Part shown: positions 41,027 through 44,822 of the stretch, piece by piece
Position numbering within the stretch: the stretch's first letter is position 1
Layout: each line of letters starts with the position of its first letter
Origin: CAZRCZ01 sp964598765
GTDB taxonomy: Bacteria > Sumerlaeota > Sumerlaeia > MVZB01 > JAJFLK01
Assembly: GCA_964598765.1 (NCBI GenBank)
Contig: CAZRCZ010000029.1
Coordinates: 1-44,822 of the forward strand
Direction of reading: 5' to 3'
DNA length: 44,822 bases
Translations under genes and position numbers: made by a program
Notes under the pieces: model-generated
Seen by the model: only the letters and a program-made list of their open reading frames with translations
The model's database searches: none
Told to the model about the DNA's origin: nothing

Positions 41027-43228
41027 ATGTTTTCCGTCTCCATCGTGATTCTCACCCGCGACCGATTGCCCAAAATCAAACTTTGTTTGGAGCGGCTCGC
41101 GTCGCAGTTGTCCGGGGGTGATGAAATCGTGCTGGTGGACACCGGCTCGACGGACGGAACGGTCGAGCATTTTGAAAAACGCGCCGACTCTCGGATCAAA
41201 TTCTTCCGCTGGACTGGAAAAGGAAGTTGGGCCGAGGCGCGGAATTTCGGCGTGATCAAGGCCGCGAATCCGTTGATCGCGTTTCTCGATGACGACTGCT
41301 ACGCCGAAGCGGATTGGATCGGTCGGGGACGGCGCGATTTGGAAAAATGCGACGCCGTCGGCGGATTGGTTTTGCCTCACGGGATTGATTCTTGGCCGGA
41401 GTGGTGGGATCCGGAGATGGGATGGCTCGTCGGCATCTCGGTTCCCGGTCATCTCGGTCCCGAAGCGGGAAGATATTTTTATCCCTACACTTCGAATCTT
41501 TGGGCGAAAGCCTCGGTTCTCCGCGCTGAAAAGTTTCAAGAACTCGGCGGCGCCTTCGGCGTAGAGACGCCCCGCCGGGGCGTCTCTACAGAAGAGGATT
41601 CGTCATCGGGGATCGCCAAAGGCTATCAACTGGGGCGCGAGGACGCAGAATGGTGGCGGCGCATCCGTGTTCGGGGTTATCGGACGAAATTCGATCCGGA
41701 ATTGAAAGTCGCGCACCACATCGGGAAGGAGCGGATGGATTTGAGTTATCTTGCGGAACGCGCCAAGCGCGACGGCGAGGCTTGGGCGCGGCGAGAGGGA
41801 ACGAGTTTGGATTTGGAGCCTCTCGCCTATCAATGGTGGAATCATTCGGTTCCGTCTCATTCGTATCAAGAAAGTGGCGCAAGCGTCTCGCCTGCGGAGT
41901 TTGCCGGACGCAACTTGCTTCTTCAGGGGCGAGACGCCCACGCCGCGAAATCGCGCCATCAATTTCACCGCTTGATGGCCTTGTGCCACAAATCGGCGCT
42001 CAAGGCGCTGGCAAAAAAAATCGCGCCGGACGATCCACAACGCAGATCCCCCACGTTCCTCTACACCCGCGCGCTCTTGCGCTCCGGCTTGCGGATGATC
42101 CGCGACCGCGCCAAAACGACGGGGAGACGGATGGTTCTCGCTTTCTCTCCGACGAAACCGTGGACGCCCCCGACCGAAATTCCCTCCCGAATCGGCGTTG
42201 TGGCGTTCGGTTTTGTCGGCGACATGGTGATTCTGCAATCATGTCTGCGCGGACTGATTCGCGCTTATCCAGAATTGCGCATCGCCCTTCTCGCTCCTCC
42301 AATCGCGGAGTGGATTGTGCGCGACATTGCCCAAGTTGAGTTGAGAATGCCGAAGATGGATTCGCTATCGATAAATGAGACACGTCAAACTGTTTTTGCT
42401 CCCTATCTGCATGGACCGTGGGGAACGGCATCGGTAAAGGAAGTTCATAAGCTAAATAAGCTCGAGCTTTCGCTTGTTTCCTTCGACCGCGACGAAGGCT
42501 TGTCGCGCCAATTCGACCGCGAGCGGATCAACCTGCGCGTCGAGAAGAAAATGGAGGAACATGAGATTCGCAATATTCAGCGGTTGTTTGCCGCTGTCGG
42601 AGCCGACCATCAACCTCCCTTTTTCAATTTCGAGCCGCAACCGCCAGAGATCGTTCCCTCCGCCGACGCGCTCGAACGCGCCAAGGCGTGGCGGGAAAAC
42701 TTGCCCGCCGAGGTCCGAACGCTCCCGATTCTCATGCTCAATCCCGACGCGGGAAAGTCGTTCAAGGAATGGACCGATGAGGCATGGGCGGAGACGATTC
42801 AAAAATTGTCGGCGCGGATTCCGCATCTCCTCTCGGTCAATCTAAGCAGACCCCATCCGAAGCTGGAGGAATCGACGCGCCACGCGCTGGGCGACAGTCC
42901 GCGCGTCCAATGGCTCCGCGCCGAACCGCTCGATTTCCTGATCGCGCTTCTGTCGCTGTGCAGAGGAATCATCACGGTTGACGCCGGACCGCAACATCTC
43001 GCCCACGCCTTGGACGTTCCGAGCCTCACGCTCTACGGTCCGATGGACGAACGCCGCTGGGGAGATTTTTGGAATCGCCCCATTCATCAAACGCTCCGCG
43101 CCGGAAATTTCGATTTGACCCCGGAGGAACTGCGCGGCCTGCCCGAAAATCATCTCATGCGGCTCATCAAACCGGATCAAGTCGTGGAGAGCGCGCTCCA
43201 ATGGCTGAGCGTCGGCAAGGAGTTATGA
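41027..43228 (+). CDS. GT2-GT9 fusion glycosyltransferase with in-frame repeat insertions
   Basis: This is a 733-residue two-domain protein. The N-terminal GT2 (GT-A) domain shows SVSIVILTRDRLPKIKLCLE, IVLVDTGSTDGT, ARNFGVI and the DxD-like IAFLDDDCY, with REDAEWWRRIRVRGYRTKFD later. The C-terminal GT9 domain from about residue 385 shows GVVAFGFVGDMVILQSCLRGLI, LNPDAGKSFKEWTDE, and ITVDAGPQHLAHALDVPSLTLYG. Such fusions are likely in LPS or surface-glycan assembly. Two palindromic repeat units lie in frame: residues about 179-188 and about 284-306. They lie at the end of the GT2 part and in the linker. The frame is uninterrupted, so the gene is probably functional. Confidence 0.85.
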   Translation: MFSVSIVILTRDRLPKIKLCLERLASQLSGGDEIVLVDTGSTDGTVEHFEKRADSRIKFFRWTGKGSWAEARNFGVIKAANPLIAFLDDDCYAEADWIGRGRRDLEKCDAVGGLVLPHGIDSWPEWWDPEMGWLVGISVPGHLGPEAGRYFYPYTSNLWAKASVLRAEKFQELGGAFGVETPRRGVSTEEDSSSGIAKGYQLGREDAEWWRRIRVRGYRTKFDPELKVAHHIGKERMDLSYLAERAKRDGEAWARREGTSLDLEPLAYQWWNHSVPSHSYQESGASVSPAEFAGRNLLLQGRDAHAAKSRHQFHRLMALCHKSALKALAKKIAPDDPQRRSPTFLYTRALLRSGLRMIRDRAKTTGRRMVLAFSPTKPWTPPTEIPSRIGVVAFGFVGDMVILQSCLRGLIRAYPELRIALLAPPIAEWIVRDIAQVELRMPKMDSLSINETRQTVFAPYLHGPWGTASVKEVHKLNKLELSLVSFDRDEGLSRQFDRERINLRVEKKMEEHEIRNIQRLFAAVGADHQPPFFNFEPQPPEIVPSADALERAKAWRENLPAEVRTLPILMLNPDAGKSFKEWTDEAWAETIQKLSARIPHLLSVNLSRPHPKLEESTRHALGDSPRVQWLRAEPLDFLIALLSLCRGIITVDAGPQHLAHALDVPSLTLYGPMDERRWGDFWNRPIHQTLRAGNFDLTPEELRGLPENHLMRLIKPDQVVESALQWLSVGKEL
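41561..41589. repeat. Perfect palindrome GTAGAGACGCCCC...GGGGCGTCTCTAC inside a gene
   Basis: Arms of 13 bp (41561-41573 and 41577-41589) flank the loop GCC. It encodes about VETPRRGVST in frame within the GT2-GT9 gene. This palindrome type is known as an intergenic dispersed repeat. Confidence 0.8.
41876..41944. repeat. Inverted GGCGTCTCGCC repeat inside a gene
   Basis: GGCGCAAGCGTCTCGCCTG (41876-41894) and CAGGGGCGAGACGCCCACGCC (41924-41944) are inverted relatives of each other (with small indels). Both lie in the linker of the glycosyltransferase fusion gene, encoding SGASVSPAE and LQGRDAHAA in frame. Confidence 0.7.
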
Positions 43229-43358
43229 ATTAGCCTGATTGAATCAAGTGCGTCCGCCTAGGTCTGTCTCTCACATCCCTCTGGAATCTCACCCCGCCCG
43301 AAGCTACGATAATTCCGTTTTCACCGTTACGATCTTAAGAAAAAGGAAATCCTTCATC

Positions 43359-44564
43359 GTGAATCATCTCATCCGAATCTCGAATTTGATCTCAAAAATT
43401 CCCACTCATATTTTCTCCGTCGAATCATCTTTGCGTTCTTGGCGTCTTGGCGGTTTCCTGCTCTTCCTCCTGCTTTCTCTCTCGCTCTCCCCCTCCCTTT
43501 CACCCGCCCAAAATCCCAAATGGACCCGCGTCGTCGTCAACGAAAAATCCGATTTCGAGGCCGCCGGAGTCGCCGATTTCAACAACGACGGCAAACTCGA
43601 CATCATGTGCGGCGACACTTGGTATGAAGCCCCCGGCTGGACGCCGCATCCGGTCTGCCCGATCCCCGGAGACGGCGAATATCGGATTGATTTCGCCAAC
43701 GTCCCGATGGACGTCAACGGCGACGGATGGATGGACGTCGTCTCCTGCAACTGGCATCGCAAGTCGGTCCTCTGGCGCGAGAATCCGGGCAAAGCCGGCG
43801 GCGTCTGGAAGGAGCATCCCGTGGACGAGCCGGGCAACATGGAGACCGCCGTCGCGGCGGACGTGGACGGCGACGGCAAACTCGATTTCCTCCCCGACGT
43901 CGCACAGAAAACGATTTGGTATCGCCTCGAAAACGGCAAACTCGCCGGCCATGAGGTCTCGCCCAACATCGGCGGCCACGGCATCGGATTCGGCGACGTG
44001 AACGGCGACGGACGCAAGGACATTCTGAAGCCCGGCGGCTGGTTCGAGGCGCCCAAGGACCCGCTCAAGGAACCGTGGATTTGGCATCCCGAATGGAACC
44101 TCGGCGCGGCGGGGATCGAGATCATCGCCCACGATTTCACGGGCGACGGACTGGCCGATGTTTTCTGGGGGAACGGACACGATTACGGAACTTTTTGGCT
44201 CGAGCAAACCAAGGAAAAAGACCCGGCGAAAAAATGGATCCGCCATGAGATTGACAAGGATTGGTCGCAGGCGCACGCGCTCCGCCTTGCCGATTTCAAC
44301 GGCGACGGCAAACTGGAAATCCTGACCGGCAAACGCAAATACGCCCACCGCACCGACCCGGGCGCCGAAGACCCGATGGTGATTTTTCTCTATTCGTTCG
44401 ACGCGGCGACGAAAACTTTCAAACGTGAAACGATCCATCAAGGAGGCGGCGACGGCTTGGGCTTGGCTCCGGTCGTGATTGACCTCAACGGCGACGGCAA
44501 GCTCGACATCGTCGCGCCGGGGAAGACGGGGTTATATCTCTATTTGCAAGAGAAACGCCGTTAA
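43359..44564 (+). CDS. Exported FG-GAP/VCBS repeat protein
   Basis: This is a 401-residue protein predicted to be secreted, with at least seven calcium-binding DxNxDG-type loops: DFNNDGKLDI, DVNGDGWMDV, DVDGDGKLDF, DVNGDGRKDI, DFTGDGLADV, DFNGDGKLEI and DLNGDGKLDI. This is a beta-propeller fold typical of extracellular proteins in PVC bacteria. The start is unclear: GTG at 43359 has AAGGA 11 nt upstream and gives a long leader. A TTG at 43431 would give the neat signal peptide RSWRLGGFLLFLLLSLSLS. In that case the basic n-region is encoded by the CTTGGCGTCTTGGCGGTTT repeat. Enzymatic function is not visible. Confidence 0.8.
   Translation: MNHLIRISNLISKIPTHIFSVESSLRSWRLGGFLLFLLLSLSLSPSLSPAQNPKWTRVVVNEKSDFEAAGVADFNNDGKLDIMCGDTWYEAPGWTPHPVCPIPGDGEYRIDFANVPMDVNGDGWMDVVSCNWHRKSVLWRENPGKAGGVWKEHPVDEPGNMETAVAADVDGDGKLDFLPDVAQKTIWYRLENGKLAGHEVSPNIGGHGIGFGDVNGDGRKDILKPGGWFEAPKDPLKEPWIWHPEWNLGAAGIEIIAHDFTGDGLADVFWGNGHDYGTFWLEQTKEKDPAKKWIRHEIDKDWSQAHALRLADFNGDGKLEILTGKRKYAHRTDPGAEDPMVIFLYSFDAATKTFKRETIHQGGGDGLGLAPVVIDLNGDGKLDIVAPGKTGLYLYLQEKRR
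43438..43456 (+). repeat. CTTGGCGTCTTGGCGGTTT repeat, copy 3, inside the FG-GAP coding frame
   Basis: This is the third copy of the tract seen at 11623 and 16139. Here it lies inside the open frame and encodes part of SWRLGGF at the n-region/h-region junction of the signal peptide. Confidence 0.7.
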
Positions 44565-44609
44565 AGCAGATTTATTGAAAGCGGCGCCGCATGCTAAGAA
44601 GTCAAGCGA

Positions 44610-44783
44610 ATGCGATATATCAGATTTGTTGTTGCAATGAGAGACGAGGATTCGGGACGCCGGCAGGGTTTGTTTCAGGCCGTTGCGGACCTTGATGACA
44701 AGGACGCACTCTCGTACGAAGAGAAGCATGCCTATGAAAAAACATCCGCATGGTTTCGTGAACATCTACGTGTCCCGTCCTGA
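44610..44783 (+). CDS. Small hypothetical protein, possibly truncated by an insertion sequence
   Basis: ATG at 44610 opens a 57-residue frame: MRYIRFVVAMRDEDSGRRQG, LFQAVADLDDKDALSYEEKH and AYEKTSAWFREHLRVPS. It is acidic and helical-looking. It resembles small uncharacterised proteins that begin MRYIRFVVG.KDEDS and end with WF...L. The last codons, GTGTCCCGTCCTGA, coincide with the start of a putative insertion-sequence end, so the natural C-terminus may be lost. No function is known. Confidence 0.5.
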   Translation: MRYIRFVVAMRDEDSGRRQGLFQAVADLDDKDALSYEEKHAYEKTSAWFREHLRVPS

Positions 44784-44822
44784 AATAGGTTGACGAAAAG
44801 AGGGCGAAAAAACCAGGGGTAC
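44770..44822 (+). mobile_element. Putative insertion-sequence terminus at window edge
   Basis: TGTCCCGTCCTGAAATAGG followed by TTGAC resembles inverted-repeat ends I associate with IS3-type elements. The window ends 53 nt later, with no transposase visible. This is pattern memory from one end only, and no second terminus can be checked. Confidence 0.35.

Noticed and set aside
43500..44441. 313-codon minus-strand frame
   Set aside because: It is opposite the FG-GAP repeats, where the repeated codons keep the antisense frame open.

Overview
The window looks like chromosomal DNA from a GC-rich, diderm (LPS-bearing) bacterium. An LptB ATPase, two ADP-heptose-type glycosyltransferase genes, lipoproteins and many exported proteins support an outer membrane. 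Several features recall the PVC superphylum (Verrucomicrobiota, Planctomycetota) or nearby candidate phyla such as Sumerlaeota or Hydrogenedentota: many REP-like intergenic palindromes, a cytochrome c/copper monooxygenase fusion, a sulfatase-modifying-factor protein, a GHL10-type glycoside hydrolase and a lone microcompartment shell gene. This placement is inference; there is no rRNA gene in the window. Both ends look incomplete: the first gene is open at the left edge, and the right edge ends in what resembles an insertion-sequence terminus.

Layout. 1-3.2 kb (+): an SGNH-like protein, a membrane-anchored zinc peptidase and a GNAT acetyltransferase. 3.2-6.8 kb (-): a tight operon of a large exported protein, YgfZ, a small membrane protein and RbfA. 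7.2-14.1 kb: a catabolic-looking block with a metal-dependent cyclase (+), a four-gene minus-strand operon (enolase-superfamily enzyme, DapA-like aldolase/lyase, dihydroorotate-dehydrogenase-like flavoprotein, second enolase-superfamily enzyme) and a divergent sugar isomerase. 14.1-16.1 kb (-): a probable stand-alone restriction nuclease and an SDR dehydrogenase. 16.3-19.8 kb (+): LepA and a triple-receiver protein. 19.8-20.2 kb (-): HicBA. 20.4-24.8 kb (+): the copper/cytochrome c protein, a TPR lipoprotein and a formylglycine-generating-enzyme-like protein, separated by palindrome clusters.

25-35.2 kb (+): amidase, tRNA-Pro(GGG), a probable PBP1C tail remnant, two small antitoxin-like genes, acyl-CoA dehydrogenase, a HicB-like protein beside a DUF4268 nuclease-like protein, a CoA transferase, a single BMC shell protein, an aminotransferase, and the agmatine-to-putrescine pair AguB/AguA. 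35.3-37.3 kb (-): HU, a heptosyltransferase-like enzyme and a DUF433/DUF5615 toxin-antitoxin pair. 37.5-44.8 kb (+): a lipoprotein, LptB, the ribosome hibernation factor HPF, a GHL10 glycoside hydrolase, a GT2-GT9 fusion, an FG-GAP protein and a small C-terminally doubtful gene.

The strongest unusual signals are: (i) modular palindromes with conserved flanks and compensatory stem changes, some of them in-frame inside genes; (ii) the unassigned enolase/DapA/DHODH-like operon; (iii) two nuclease loci of likely defensive role, one with an EVE/PUA-like N-terminus and one paired with an orphan HicB; and (iv) a single-gene bacterial microcompartment locus.
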